From NCBI RefSeq assembly GCF_009830945.1, contig NZ_ML776454.1:249240-313239 (forward strand): a stretch of 64,000 bases of DNA. Reading direction: 5' to 3'. Below, piece by piece: positions 19,556-30,259 of this stretch (its first letter is position 1; the number at the start of each line of letters is the position of its first letter). This DNA comes from Nocardiopsis sp. FR4 (GTDB lineage Bacteria > Actinomycetota > Actinomycetes > Streptosporangiales > Streptosporangiaceae). The notes under the pieces were generated by a model. It made no database searches, was not told where the DNA came from, and was given only the letters and a program-made list of their open reading frames with translations. Position numbers and translations under genes: made by a program.

Positions 19556-19727
19556 GGGAGCACCCCCTCCGCCCTCGCACCCGGTGCGCGACCGCACCCG
19601 TCCGGTCCGCGGAGCGTGAACCCCCGGCGCCCGGGCGGCGTCACACCCGACGTTGAAGCGTCACGCGGACGAGTTCCCCTGCTCGGTCCGCGGGCGTTCG
19701 TCTGACGATGAACGTGGAGATTCCCTC

Positions 19728-21308
19728 GTGAAGAAGCAGTCCCCCTCCTCCATGGCACCGGACCGCCCCCTGCTCACCGTGGTGCTGGCGCTGCTGGTGC
19801 TGGCGGGGATGGTCCTGCTGGCGGTACGGCCGTCCGGTGAGGACGAGGGGCGGTCCCCGGAGGAGCCGCCGCGGTCCGCCGCGGACGAGGAGGAGGCCCC
19901 TCCCCCCGCGGTCGGCGACCCCGACGGGCTGACCGTGGTGGACCCGGCGCACGTGGCGGGGGCGGGAGAGGCCGAACTCTCCTACGACGGCGCGATCCCC
20001 GCCTCGGTGACCTACCCTGTCATCCCCAACGCCGAGCCGCTGTCCGACTTCCTGGAGCGCGAGCTGGGCGCCGAGGTGCGCGCCTTCGAGGCGGCCAGCC
20101 CGGGCGCGGTCTCCTTCGAGGCGGAGTGGAGCCTGACCGCCGCGCACGGCGGGCTGGTGGGCGTCCGGATGACGCGGGTGGAGACCGACTCCGAGGGCCC
20201 CAGGGAGGGTTACACCACCTACTGGTACGACACCGCGACCGCCGAGCACCACCCCTCCACCGCCCTAATCGCGGGGCAGCGGGAACTGGAGCGGCTCAAC
20301 GACCTGGTGCGTGAGACCGCCGTGACCGCCGACGGCCCCCCGGGGGCCGTGGACACCGCCGTTCTCCACCCGATCAGCTCCCTGTACGACTCGATGGGGT
20401 TCAACCCCGCCGGGGACCTGGTGGTGGAGTTCGACGCCGGTCAGGTCGCCCCCGCGTCGGCGGGCCGGGCGTACGCGGTGGTCGACGCCCCGACCGCCGG
20501 TGAGCTGCTCTCCGACCTGGGCGCGCGCGTGCGCGACGCGGCGACCGTGGGCGTGGAGCGCTTCGAGATCGCCGCCCCGCCCCTGGCCGACAAGGACGGG
20601 CAGCGGGAGGGCCGCCCGCCCGGGCACCTGGCCGCCGTCGACGAGGGCGTCGACTGCTCGGACCCCGACACCAGGTGCGTGGCGCTGACCTACGACGACG
20701 GCCCCGGCGGACGCACCCCCGAACTGCTGGACGTGCTCGCCGAGTACGACGCGCGGGCCACCTTCTTCGTCACCGGGTACCCGGTCATGGAGCACCCGCA
20801 CACGGTGCGGCGGGCCTACGCCGAGGGGCACGAGATCGCCAACCACACCCTGGACCACCCCGACCTGGCCCGGATGAGCCCGGACGCGGTGCGCGCGAAC
20901 CTGGAGACGGTGCAGGCGCTGGTCTACCGGGAGACGGGCTACACCATGGACCTGATGCGCCCGCCGTACGGCTCGACCAACGAGACCGTGGCCGAGGTGA
21001 CCGCAGACATGGGGCTGGCCCAGATCCTGTGGAGCGTGGACACCAACGACTGGAGGGACCGCAAGACCCCGGTGGTCTCCTCCCGGGCCGTGGAGGGCGC
21101 CTCGGACGGCGCGATCATCCTCATGCACGACATCCACGGCACCACCATCGACGCCACGCGCTCCATCGTGAGCGAGCTGGACGCCCGCGGGTACACCATG
21201 GTGACCGTCTCCCAGCTGCTGGGGAGCACGACCCCCGGCGAGGTCTACACCACCGGAACCCCCGACACGCCCGAGGGGGAGCCGGAGGAGACCGGCGAGA
21301 ACGTCTGA
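19728..21308 (+). CDS. Membrane-anchored RsiV-like/polysaccharide deacetylase (NodB) protein 1
   Basis: The 526-residue protein starts at GTG 19728 behind a GTGGAG sequence. An N-terminal anchor (LLTVVLALLVLAGMVLLAV, about 13-32) and an acidic linker precede an RsiV-like DUF3298 region (about 75-270; TYPVIPNAEPLSDFLERELG). The NodB deacetylase domain covers about 310-500. Motifs are ALTYDDGPGG (about 320, catalytic Asp and metal Asp), EIANHTLDHPDLA (metal His pair) and RPPYGS. A role in deacetylating cell-wall glycans outside the membrane is inferred. A paralogue with the same two-domain layout follows downstream. The promoter lies in the region shared with metE. Confidence 0.88.
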   Translation: MKKQSPSSMAPDRPLLTVVLALLVLAGMVLLAVRPSGEDEGRSPEEPPRSAADEEEAPPPAVGDPDGLTVVDPAHVAGAGEAELSYDGAIPASVTYPVIPNAEPLSDFLERELGAEVRAFEAASPGAVSFEAEWSLTAAHGGLVGVRMTRVETDSEGPREGYTTYWYDTATAEHHPSTALIAGQRELERLNDLVRETAVTADGPPGAVDTAVLHPISSLYDSMGFNPAGDLVVEFDAGQVAPASAGRAYAVVDAPTAGELLSDLGARVRDAATVGVERFEIAAPPLADKDGQREGRPPGHLAAVDEGVDCSDPDTRCVALTYDDGPGGRTPELLDVLAEYDARATFFVTGYPVMEHPHTVRRAYAEGHEIANHTLDHPDLARMSPDAVRANLETVQALVYRETGYTMDLMRPPYGSTNETVAEVTADMGLAQILWSVDTNDWRDRKTPVVSSRAVEGASDGAIILMHDIHGTTIDATRSIVSELDARGYTMVTVSQLLGSTTPGEVYTTGTPDTPEGEPEETGENV

Positions 21309-21380
21309 GCGCGACACGCCGGAGCCGCCCGCACCCGGGCTCCGGAGGGCCTGGAACGCGGGCGGCGCGCGCGTCATCCC

Positions 21381-21414
21381 TGGTCAGCGGCTCTGACCAC
21401 ATGTGGTCAGAGCC
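21381..21414. promoter_or_regulatory. 26-bp perfect palindrome with three TGGTCAG half-sites
   Basis: Bases 21389-21414 form a perfect inverted repeat with 13-bp arms, GGCTCTGACCACA and its complement. A further TGGTCAG at 21381 pairs with the left arm, so three alternating copies of TGGTCAG/CTGACCA occur (21381, 21393 and 21404). It lies 65 bp upstream of the second deacetylase gene. It has no T-run, which favours an operator over a terminator. The binding protein is unknown. Confidence 0.6.
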
Positions 21415-21478
21415 GGAGGGCACGGGGCGGTGTGACCTATGTTGCTCCCAACAGCGTCCGAGGGGATGAGGGAGTCCC

Positions 21479-23020
21479 GTGGTGTCGTCGACCCCAGTGA
21501 ACGAGGCCGTCCGACGTCCAGGAGGCCGCGGGCCGTGGTGGTCCGCCGCCCTGGTGGCGGCTGTGGCGGCCCTGGTCCCGCCGTTGGCGGCCTGCGGGTC
21601 CGGAGTGGCCCTCCCGCGGGCTGCCGACCCCGAACTGATCACGGTGGTGCTGAGCGAACCGGACGAGGGGGTCGGCGAGTGGCGCGGAAGCGCCGACGAC
21701 TTCCCCGACCACCCCCACGTCCCGGAGGGCGTCGCCATCGACGTGTCCTACCCGCGGTTCGAGGGGGCCGGGGCCTTCGCCGAGGAGCTGGCCGCACGGG
21801 TGGACCGGGAGGTCCGGGACTTCCGGGGGGCCAGCCGCCAACCGGTGGGCCTGGACATCGACTGGGAGGTGGCCGCCGCCGGGAACGGGGTGCTGGGCGT
21901 GCGCCTGGTGCGCACCGAGGAGGACTACCACGGGCTGCGCCAGGCGTACGAGACCTCCTGGTACGACACCGCCTCCGGCCGTACCGCCCACGCCGCAGAA
22001 CTGCTCGCCGACGACGCCGCGCTCTCCACGCTCAACCGCCTCGTACGCGACCTGCTCGCCGACAGGAAGGACGTGGACACGGAGGGCCTTCACCCGGTCC
22101 TGCGCACCTACGACTCCCTGGGCTTCAACGCCGGGGGCGACCTGGTGGTGGAGTTCGACGACGGCCACCTGTCGCCGGTGGTGGAAGGCCACGTACCGAC
22201 GACGGAACCGGGGCGCGTGGTCGCGGTGGTCCCCGCCGACCGTGCCGTTCCCCTGCTGTCGGACCTGGGCGCGCGGGCACGGGAGGCATCGCTGTCCGAG
22301 GACCCCGTCCTGGCCGTGGAGGAGCCCGTCGGCGGACCCGCGTCCCCCGCGGAGCCTCCCGGGGTGGTCGAGGCGGGCGACCCGGGCCTGGACTGCTCCC
22401 GGGCCAAGTGCATCGCCCTCACCTTCGACGACGGACCGGCCCCGACCACACCGCACCTGCTGGACCTGCTGGCGGAGGAGGGGGTGAAGGCGTCCTTCTT
22501 CCTCAACGGCGACCCCGCCCTGACCAGGCCCGGCGTGCTGCGGCGCGCCTACGCCGAGGGACATGAGCTGGCCAGCCACAACGACCAGCACGAGCACATG
22601 ACCAAGGCCTTCTCGGGCGAGGAGCTGGCCGGCCAGGTGGCCGCGGTCAGCGCGATGGTGCGCCGCCAGACCGGGCACACCGTGACGCTGTTCCGGCCGC
22701 CGTACGGGGACAGCTCACCGCGGGTCCTGGCGGAGATCGGCAGACAGGGCATGGCCGAGATCCTGTGGAGCCTGGACAGCGGGGACTGGGGCGGCGCGGA
22801 CCGCGACGAGATCGCGGAGAACGTGCTGGAGCAGGCCGAGCCCGGCGCGGTGGTGCTGCTGCACGACACGCTGGCCCCGACCCTGGCCGCGGTCCCGGAG
22901 ATCATCGAACGGCTGCGGGGGCGGGGGTATGAGTTCGCGACCGTCAGCCAGGTCTACGACGGCCCCGAGCCGGGGAGCAGCCACCCGCCCGAGGGGCTGA
23001 CCGCGCCCGCGGGGCCTTGA
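21479..23020 (+). CDS. Lipoprotein RsiV-like/polysaccharide deacetylase (NodB) protein 2
   Basis: This 513-residue paralogue of the preceding gene has a lipobox (LAAC, Cys39) after a hydrophobic segment, so it is probably a lipoprotein. The RsiV-like DUF3298 region (about 75-265) and NodB domain (about 305-500) follow. Motifs are ALTFDDGPAP (about 315), ELASHNDQHEH at the metal-His site and FRPPYGDSS. GTG codons at 21479 and 21482 are both possible after GGGAG. At the metal site the usual SH-T/S-xxH is written SHNDQHEH, which keeps His at both ends. It is probably a separate transcription unit, given the palindrome and 170-bp gap. It converges with pyrD. Confidence 0.88.
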   Translation: MVSSTPVNEAVRRPGGRGPWWSAALVAAVAALVPPLAACGSGVALPRAADPELITVVLSEPDEGVGEWRGSADDFPDHPHVPEGVAIDVSYPRFEGAGAFAEELAARVDREVRDFRGASRQPVGLDIDWEVAAAGNGVLGVRLVRTEEDYHGLRQAYETSWYDTASGRTAHAAELLADDAALSTLNRLVRDLLADRKDVDTEGLHPVLRTYDSLGFNAGGDLVVEFDDGHLSPVVEGHVPTTEPGRVVAVVPADRAVPLLSDLGARAREASLSEDPVLAVEEPVGGPASPAEPPGVVEAGDPGLDCSRAKCIALTFDDGPAPTTPHLLDLLAEEGVKASFFLNGDPALTRPGVLRRAYAEGHELASHNDQHEHMTKAFSGEELAGQVAAVSAMVRRQTGHTVTLFRPPYGDSSPRVLAEIGRQGMAEILWSLDSGDWGGADRDEIAENVLEQAEPGAVVLLHDTLAPTLAAVPEIIERLRGRGYEFATVSQVYDGPEPGSSHPPEGLTAPAGP

Positions 23021-23061
23021 CCCCCGGGCGCGGGTGTCGGCACGGGAGACACGTCACCGCG

Positions 23062-24212
<1,151 letters not shown>

Positions 24213-24216
<4 letters not shown>

Positions 24217-25139
24217 CCGTTTCCGTCGCCCTCGCGCTCGGCGAGGTAGCGTTCGAGTTCCGCGCCGAGCTCGTCGGCGGTGGGCAGGGCGGCCTCGTCG
24301 TCGGCCAGCGGGAGCGTGGGCCGGTCCTCGGGGTCGGTCCGCGAGGACATGATGTCGTCGTACTGGCGCTCCAGGTTGGCCACGACCCGCTGGACCTCCT
24401 CCGAGGCCGCGACCTGTTCGGCGACGTCGACGTCGGTGGCCTTGGCGGTCTCCTCCAGCAGATCGGTGGGCAGGGCCAGGCCGGTGGCGGCGGCCACGTA
24501 CTCGGTGGCGGCGATGGCCGCGCGCGGGTACGGGGACTGGGCCAGGTAGCTGGGCACGTGGACGGCGTAGCCCACGAAGTCGTGGCCGTGCTCGCCCAGC
24601 CGGAACTCCAGCAGCGCGGTGGCGCTGGCGGGCACCTCGACCCGGCCGATCCAGGGGGTGTGCCCCTCGACCAGCTCGGGGCGGGTGGAGTGCGGGGTGA
24701 CCGTGACCGGCCGGGTGTGCGGCACCGCCATGGGGATGCCGTGGGCGCTGACGGACAGTGTGACGGAGAAGTGCTCGACCAGCTGGCGCACGGCGTCGGT
24801 GAAGGCCTCCCACTCCCGGTCCGGCTCCGGTCCGTGCAGCACCAGGAAGGGCTCGTCCTCCTCGTCGTACATCCGGTACAGGGCGAGCTTGGGCGCGTCG
24901 TAGGAGGTCCAGGTGTTCTCGACGAAGGTCATCGTCGGGCGGCGCGCCCGGTAGTCCAGCAGGCGGTCGGCGTCGAAGGTGGCGATCTCCTCGGCGGCGA
25001 ACCGGTCGAACAGGGAGGTGACCATCTGGCGTCCGGCGTGCCCGGCGTCCACGAAGCCGTCCAGACAGACGAGCATCGCCAGCCCGGCGACGTCCTCGAA
25101 GCCAGGGTGGAGTTGGTACAGGTCTGCGGAATCACGCAC
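24213..25139 (-). CDS. PAC2 family protein
   Basis: The product has 308 residues from GTG 25139, preceded by GGAGACGAGAACCCG; a GTG 48 bp upstream is possible. It starts [19 protein letters not shown] and contains the PAC2 core ([44 protein letters not shown]). PAC2 proteins are related to archaeal and eukaryotic proteasome-assembly chaperones. In actinobacteria they are widespread with an unsettled role, possibly linked to the bacterial proteasome. A C-terminal acidic segment (about 260-308) looks disordered. It is coupled to pyrD by a 4-bp overlap. Confidence 0.9.
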
Positions 25140-25309
25140 CGGGTTCTCGTCTCCAAAAAGTCGGGGTCGCGGGAGCGGCGCCCGCACGGCGGCGGGCCGG
25201 GGAGTCCCGGCTTGGCCCCGCCTGGGGCGCTGTGTCCTGCTTTTCCAGGTTACCGATCCGGAACGCCCCCGAGGGGCCGTGGGAGCACCGTCACACCCCC
25301 CGGGGCGGT

Positions 25310-27079
25310 TCAGCGCAGCGCGGCCACCCGCAGGGCGCGCAACCGGTTGAGCACGGCGGCCACCTCGTAGCGGCGGGGCAGGACGTAGTCGCCGCCGAAG
25401 TCACCGCCGAGCAGGGTGACCCCCTCTCGCTCCAGGGCCTCCTCCAGGGAGTCCAGCGCCTCGTGGAGGGTGCGCTCGCCGTCCAGGTGGCGTCCGGCCA
25501 CCAGCTCGCGCAGGGCCAGCCCGGCTCCGGTGATCTGTCCGGGGTCGGCGAACTGCTCGATGGCGCGCACGTCGATGTCGCTCTCGCCGAAGACCAGCAC
25601 GTCGGTGTCGCGGCGCTTGACCCTCCCCCTCCCCCGGGACGTGGTGTCGTCCACGGAGGCCGGGTCCACCACCCGGGCGCGGGGCGGGGAGAAGTCGGCG
25701 TCGGTGCGGGGGCGGGCCAGTGCGCGGGCGCGTTCGGTGACGTCGTGCGGGTGGTAGGCGTCGAGCATGACGACCTGGTCGGCGACGTCGAAGTAGTCGC
25801 CGCTGCCGCCCATGACCAGGACCGTGGAGACCCCGTGGTCGCGGTACAGCGGGCGGACCAGGTCGATGAAGGGCACCAGGGGTTCGCGGTCGCCGCGCAC
25901 CAGGGCCTGCATGCGCTCGTCGCGGATCATCAGGTTGGTGGCGGTGGAGTCCTCGTCCACCAGCAGCGTGTGCGAGCCCGCCTCCACGGCCTCGCAGATG
26001 TTGGCGGCCTGCGAGGTGGATCCGGAGGCGTTGTCGGTACGGAAGTCGCCGGTGTCGGCGCCGGTGGGCAGGTTGCGCACGAAGGGGCTGACGTCCACGC
26101 GCTCGACCCGGCGGCCCTCCTCCGCGCGGATCTTGACCGCGTCGGCGCGGGTCACCACGAGTTCGCGGCCGTCGCCGGGCACGTGGTCGTAGACCCCGCG
26201 CTCCAGGGCGTGCAGCAGTGTGGACTTGCCGTGGAAGCCGCCGCCGACGATGAGGGTGATGCCCTCGGGGACGCCCATGCCGGTCACGGTGCCCCGGTGC
26301 GGCAGGTCCGCGCTCACCCGCAGGCTCTCGGGCGAGGTGAAGGGTACGGCCCCGCTGGTCATGGGCTCGTCGCTGACGCCGCTGCGGCGCGGCAGGACGG
26401 CCCCGTCGGCGACGAAGGCCACCAGGCCGCGTTCGGCCAGCTGGCCGCGCAGGGCGACCGTGTCGGCCACGGTGTCGGCGAAGGCGACCGCCTCGGCGGC
26501 GTCGATCTCCTCCCAGTCCAGGTCGTCGACCAGGTCGGGCAGGGTGCGGCACAGCTCCCGCTCCGCGGTGCGGCCGTCGATGCGGCGGCCGTGGCCGGGC
26601 AGGTCGATGCCGACGCGCAGGTCGATGCCGCCGTCGGTGAGCTGGCAGGAGGAGCGCTCGATGACCTCCTGGCCGCCGGTGTCGATCCTGAGCAGCGACC
26701 CGCGCAGCAGCCGGCGGGCGCGCCGCCCCAGGTAGTCGGCGGTGGCCCGGCGGCGCACCGGGTCGCCCCAGGCGCTCTTGGGGATGCCGGCGTCGGGAAC
26801 CAGGACGCGCACCCGCGAGGGCGGGGCGAAGGGGTCGGACTGCACCCGCTGCACGGTCAGGGTGAAGTCGCCGAAGTCCCAGTCGCCCCTCAGGGACTTG
26901 TAGCGCCCGTAGGAGGCGCCGTCCATGCGCAGGAGCTCCTCGGACAGGCGCGCGTCGTCGCGTACGCCGCGGATGGGCTCGGCCTCGCGCCCGCCGCCGC
27001 GCCCGCCGCCGCGGCCGGCGCCGCCCCGGCCCCCGCCGCCGTGACGGCGCCCCTGGCCGCCCCCGTACCGTCCCGTCAT
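25310..27079 (-). CDS. ABC-class ATPase domain protein (COG3044 type)
   Basis: A 589-residue protein. The first 35 residues are a Gly/Arg-rich tract ([20 protein letters not shown]), unusual and possibly nucleic-acid binding. The remainder matches the predicted ABC-class ATPase family (Pfam ABC_ATPase). Visible motifs are a P-loop in VGGGFHGKSTLLHALERG, NASGSTSQAANICEAVEAG as a signature-like segment, HTLLVDEDSTATNLMIRD as Walker B and STVLVMGGSGDYFDVADQ. Function is not established for the family. ATG at 27079 is preferred over an adjacent GTG because of spacing from GGGGG. It stands alone between the PAC2 and methyltransferase genes. Confidence 0.87.
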   Translation of the reverse strand: MTGRYGGGQGRRHGGGGRGGAGRGGGRGGGREAEPIRGVRDDARLSEELLRMDGASYGRYKSLRGDWDFGDFTLTVQRVQSDPFAPPSRVRVLVPDAGIPKSAWGDPVRRRATADYLGRRARRLLRGSLLRIDTGGQEVIERSSCQLTDGGIDLRVGIDLPGHGRRIDGRTAERELCRTLPDLVDDLDWEEIDAAEAVAFADTVADTVALRGQLAERGLVAFVADGAVLPRRSGVSDEPMTSGAVPFTSPESLRVSADLPHRGTVTGMGVPEGITLIVGGGFHGKSTLLHALERGVYDHVPGDGRELVVTRADAVKIRAEEGRRVERVDVSPFVRNLPTGADTGDFRTDNASGSTSQAANICEAVEAGSHTLLVDEDSTATNLMIRDERMQALVRGDREPLVPFIDLVRPLYRDHGVSTVLVMGGSGDYFDVADQVVMLDAYHPHDVTERARALARPRTDADFSPPRARVVDPASVDDTTSRGRGRVKRRDTDVLVFGESDIDVRAIEQFADPGQITGAGLALRELVAGRHLDGERTLHEALDSLEEALEREGVTLLGGDFGGDYVLPRRYEVAAVLNRLRALRVAALR

Positions 27080-27171
27080 CACTGTCCCCCCTGCCCGTGG
27101 CTTGTCCTGCTCCGGCCAGGGTAGGGCCTTGGCGGACCGGCCGCTGAGGGCCCTGTGGACAACCTCCCGGA

Positions 27172-28026
27172 TCAGCCCATGAGGGGCCGCTCGGCGAGGG
27201 CCAGGTGGGTCTGCACCGGGAGCACCACGCCCTCGTCGTCGGTGTGGTCGGCGAGCAGGCGCCCGGTCTCGGCGACGAGGTCCGCCCGCGCCGCCTCGTC
27301 CACCTCCTGGATCCGTGCGGCCAGCGGGGAGCTGAGCGTCTCCTGGCGCACCAGCTCGCGCACGGACGGGTAGCGCGCGCTGGTCACGCTGATCCGGACC
27401 GTCACCGGGTCGAACCCGGCCCCGCGCAGCAGACCGCGCAGGTCGTCGGTGTCCAGTTCGGGGAAGGGCGCGCGCATCATGGCTCCGGCGTCGGGTCCGA
27501 CGTGGCGGGCCAGGGCCTCGGCGAAGGCCCCGTAGGCGGGGTTGTAGCGCAGCGGGCGCAGCACGCTCAGCGCCAGCCGCCCGCCGGGGACCAGCACCCG
27601 GCGCATCTCGGCCAGGGCCGCTTCCCGGTCGGCGAGGAACTGCAGGGCCTGCTGGCAGAGCACGGTGTCGAACTCCCCGCCGGGCAGGTCGAGGGCGCAG
27701 GCGTCGCCCACCGTGAAGCGGATCGGCTCGGCGCGCTCGGGGGCCACGGCCCGGGCCACCGCGATCATGTCCGGGTTGATGTCGACCCCCGTCACGCGGG
27801 CGTCCGGGTTGAGCCGCTCGGCCGCGATACGGGCCAGGACACCGGTGCCGCAGGCCACGTCCAGGACCCGGGCGTCGGGCGCGGGGTCGGCCAGGCGGAC
27901 CAGTTCGCGGCCCCAGGGCGCGAAGACGGCCGGGACCAGGAAGCGCTCGTAGGCCTGGGCGGTGGACCCGCCCAGCTGCCAGCCCCGCCACGCCGTGTCC
28001 CGCAGGGGAGGGTTGTGCACGCTCAT
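27172..28026 (-). CDS. SAM-dependent class I methyltransferase
   Basis: The 284-residue protein has a Rossmann methyltransferase core. Motif I is VLDVACGTGVLARIAAERL, the acidic residue of motif II is in VTGVDINPDM, and motif III is FDTVLCQQALQFL. The closing strand region is EMRRVLVPGGRLALSVLRP. Motif order resembles UbiE/Coq5-like small-molecule methyltransferases. The substrate is unknown. Two ATGs stand in tandem (28029, 28026); GGAGG spacing favours the second. It is 117 bp downstream of the LuxR regulator on the same strand, so the regulator may control or be co-expressed with it. Confidence 0.88.
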   Translation of the reverse strand: MSVHNPPLRDTAWRGWQLGGSTAQAYERFLVPAVFAPWGRELVRLADPAPDARVLDVACGTGVLARIAAERLNPDARVTGVDINPDMIAVARAVAPERAEPIRFTVGDACALDLPGGEFDTVLCQQALQFLADREAALAEMRRVLVPGGRLALSVLRPLRYNPAYGAFAEALARHVGPDAGAMMRAPFPELDTDDLRGLLRGAGFDPVTVRISVTSARYPSVRELVRQETLSSPLAARIQEVDEAARADLVAETGRLLADHTDDEGVVLPVQTHLALAERPLMG

Positions 28027-28143
28027 CATCGGCCTCCTCGGTGTTCGATGACAGCACCGTAGGCGCGTTGGGTTCCCGGCGCATCGCCTGACCTGCCCAT
28101 TTCCCCCCGCCGCCGCCCATGGTCCGTTCGGCCCACGCCGGGG

Positions 28144-29751
28144 TCAGACCAGGCGGCTCTGCACGGCGACGGCGGTGGCCGCCGCGCGGGAGGACACCCG
28201 GAGCTTGGCGAAGATGTTGTTCATGTGCCGGGCGACGGTGTGCTCGCTGATGTGCAGCTCCGCGGCGATGGACCGGTTGGTGCGGCCCGCCGCGACCAGC
28301 CGCAGCACCTGGGTCTCGCGGGCGGTCAGCCCGTGCGGGGGCCGCGCCGCGGTACCGGACGCGTCCGGGGTCTGCCCCCGGGCGCCCACCGCCGCGAAGT
28401 CGGCGCGTGCGCGCGCCCACTCGGCCCGGGCCCCGGCGGGGTCCCCGCCCTCGGCGAGGGCGGTGCCCACCAGCGCGCGTGCCTGTGCGGCCTCGAAGGG
28501 CAGCCCGGCGCGGCGGAACGCGCCGTGCGCCCTGCGGGCGGCGGCGAGGGCCGCACGCGGGCGGCCCTCGACCATGCGGAGCCTGGCCGCGGACAGGTCG
28601 GCGGCGGCCTCCTCCGGCACGGTGCGGGTCCGCTCCGCCAGCAGGGCGGCGACGGCCTTGAGCCCGGCCAGGTCGCCCCGGGCGTGCGCGACCTCGGCGG
28701 CGGCCGCCAGGCGGCGCGCCCGCCCCGCCGGGTCCATCCCGTCGACCGGGCCGGCGAGCATCTCGGCGGCGGTGTCGGCGTCGCCGGCGGCCAGCCGGAC
28801 CAGCGCGAGGCCGGGCTGGGGGTCTCCGCCCAGCTCACCCGCCCGGGCGAAGGCCCGCTCGGCCTCGGCCGCGTCGCCCCGCCGGCGCAGGATCTCCCCG
28901 AGCAGGCCGTACCCCTCCGCGGCCGAGGCGGGCTGGTAGGAGAGGAGTTCGGCGCAGGCGCGGCGGCACTCGCCCTCGGCCCCGGCGAGGTCGCCGCGCA
29001 GGACCGCCAGCTCGACCCGCTTGATCCGGCACATGCCGTGGTAGGGCGCCTCCGGCTCCAGGGTCCGGCACCAGGTCAGGGCGGCCGAGGTCCACTCCTC
29101 GGCGCGCGCGAGGTCGGCGGCGGCGAAGCAGTCGGCCACCACCAGGCAGTGGATCCATCCGGTGAACAGCGGGCTGGTCTCCCCGGCCAGGACCGCGCAC
29201 ATCGCCTCGTCGAAGAGGCAGAGCCCCTCCTCCACCAGCCCCTCGGCGACGCGGACCCGTCCCCGGACCACCGTGCCCATCGCGCACAGGTCGGGGTCTC
29301 CGTGGCGCCCGCCCAGTTCCTCCATGCGCCGGGCCGCCTCCGTCGCGGCGGCCAGGTCGGAGCGGGCGTAGGCGAGTTCGGCGTCGGCGAAGGCCAGGTA
29401 GCCGTGGACGGCGCACTCGGCCACGCCCTCCAGGCGCCGCCTGGCGCAGCGCAGCCAGCCGGAGGCGACCGCCTGACGGCCGCCCATGAGGTGCGCGTCG
29501 AACAGGCGCCACGCGGTGAGCGCGGCCCCGGGGGCGTCGCGGGCGGCGTGCAGGGCGGCGTAGGCCCACTGGCGCACGGTGATGGAGTCGTCCAGGCGGC
29601 ACAGCCACCAGTGGGTGTCGGCGAGGTCGTTGAGGGCGGCGCCGTCCAGCCCCGCCGGGTCCAGCCGCGCGAAGTACCGGTCAGCGTCGGACCAGCGGCG
29701 GTCGCGGACGGCCGTGCGCGCGGCGTCGAGGCTCTCCTGGTCACCACCCAT
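28144..29751 (-). CDS. LuxR-family regulator with TPR-like sensor region
   Basis: The 535-residue protein starts at ATG 29751 behind GGGAGG. About 440 residues of Ala-rich helical repeats (TPR-like) make up the sensor part. The C-terminal LuxR/GerE DNA-binding domain covers about 465-530, with LTARETQVLRLVAAGRTNRS and ISEHTVARHMNNIFAKLRVS as recognition region. There is no AAA/LAL ATPase motif and no receiver domain, so the input is probably protein or ligand binding by the repeats. The target is unknown; the methyltransferase 117 bp downstream is the obvious candidate. Confidence 0.88.
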   Translation of the reverse strand: MGGDQESLDAARTAVRDRRWSDADRYFARLDPAGLDGAALNDLADTHWWLCRLDDSITVRQWAYAALHAARDAPGAALTAWRLFDAHLMGGRQAVASGWLRCARRRLEGVAECAVHGYLAFADAELAYARSDLAAATEAARRMEELGGRHGDPDLCAMGTVVRGRVRVAEGLVEEGLCLFDEAMCAVLAGETSPLFTGWIHCLVVADCFAAADLARAEEWTSAALTWCRTLEPEAPYHGMCRIKRVELAVLRGDLAGAEGECRRACAELLSYQPASAAEGYGLLGEILRRRGDAAEAERAFARAGELGGDPQPGLALVRLAAGDADTAAEMLAGPVDGMDPAGRARRLAAAAEVAHARGDLAGLKAVAALLAERTRTVPEEAAADLSAARLRMVEGRPRAALAAARRAHGAFRRAGLPFEAAQARALVGTALAEGGDPAGARAEWARARADFAAVGARGQTPDASGTAARPPHGLTARETQVLRLVAAGRTNRSIAAELHISEHTVARHMNNIFAKLRVSSRAAATAVAVQSRLV

Positions 29752-30259
29752 GGGCACCTCCCGGCATGGGCCCATTCTCGCACGTGGAGGCGGTCCTGCC
29801 GAGGCCGTGACCGGGGCCGTGGAGGGCGCGGTCGGCACCCGGCGGGGGTCGGGACCGACCCCGGCAGCGTTACCGGGGCCGGTCGGCGACACCACGGGCA
29901 CCGCTCCGGCATCAAGGGGGTGTACCGGGGAGCCTGTGGCGGGCACCTCCCCGGGAGGGGTGGGGAGGTGCCACGGGTTCAGTTCTACCGGAAGTCGGGT
30001 CCCCGTACGGGGAAAACCCGGATTCCCATCTTCCGGGATCCCTCCCGGCCCGGTCAGCCCCCCAGGGCCGCGGGCAGGGGCCCACCACCTTGCCGACATG
30101 GCCGGGGGAGGTCCGTCCGTCGAGCACCGGACCGGCCCCGGAGGCGGCGGGGCGCCGCCGGTTCGGGTGCTGGGCCTCCAGGCGCTCGCGGACGGCGGTG
30201 GTCTCCTCCCTGGCGGACCACCGCTCCGCGGTCGAGCTCCCCTCGGGTTCTCCAGGGGC
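29752..30259. other. Intergenic region with nested hairpins
   Basis: This 508-bp stretch between phzF and the LuxR gene (both minus strand) has no supported gene. It contains two strong inverted repeats, described separately, that probably end phzF transcription. The promoter for the LuxR gene should lie at about 29760-29900, but I cannot pick out hexamers with confidence. Confidence 0.45.
29942..30012 (-). terminator. Two adjacent hairpins downstream of phzF
   Basis: GGCACCTCCCC (29942-29952) pairs perfectly with 29962-29972 around a 9-nt loop. Just upstream in the minus-strand sense is the palindrome CCCCGTACGGGG (30001-30012), itself inside longer CCGGAAG/CTTCCGG arms. Together they make a likely double terminator for phzF, although one or both could be protein-binding sites. 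Confidence 0.55.
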
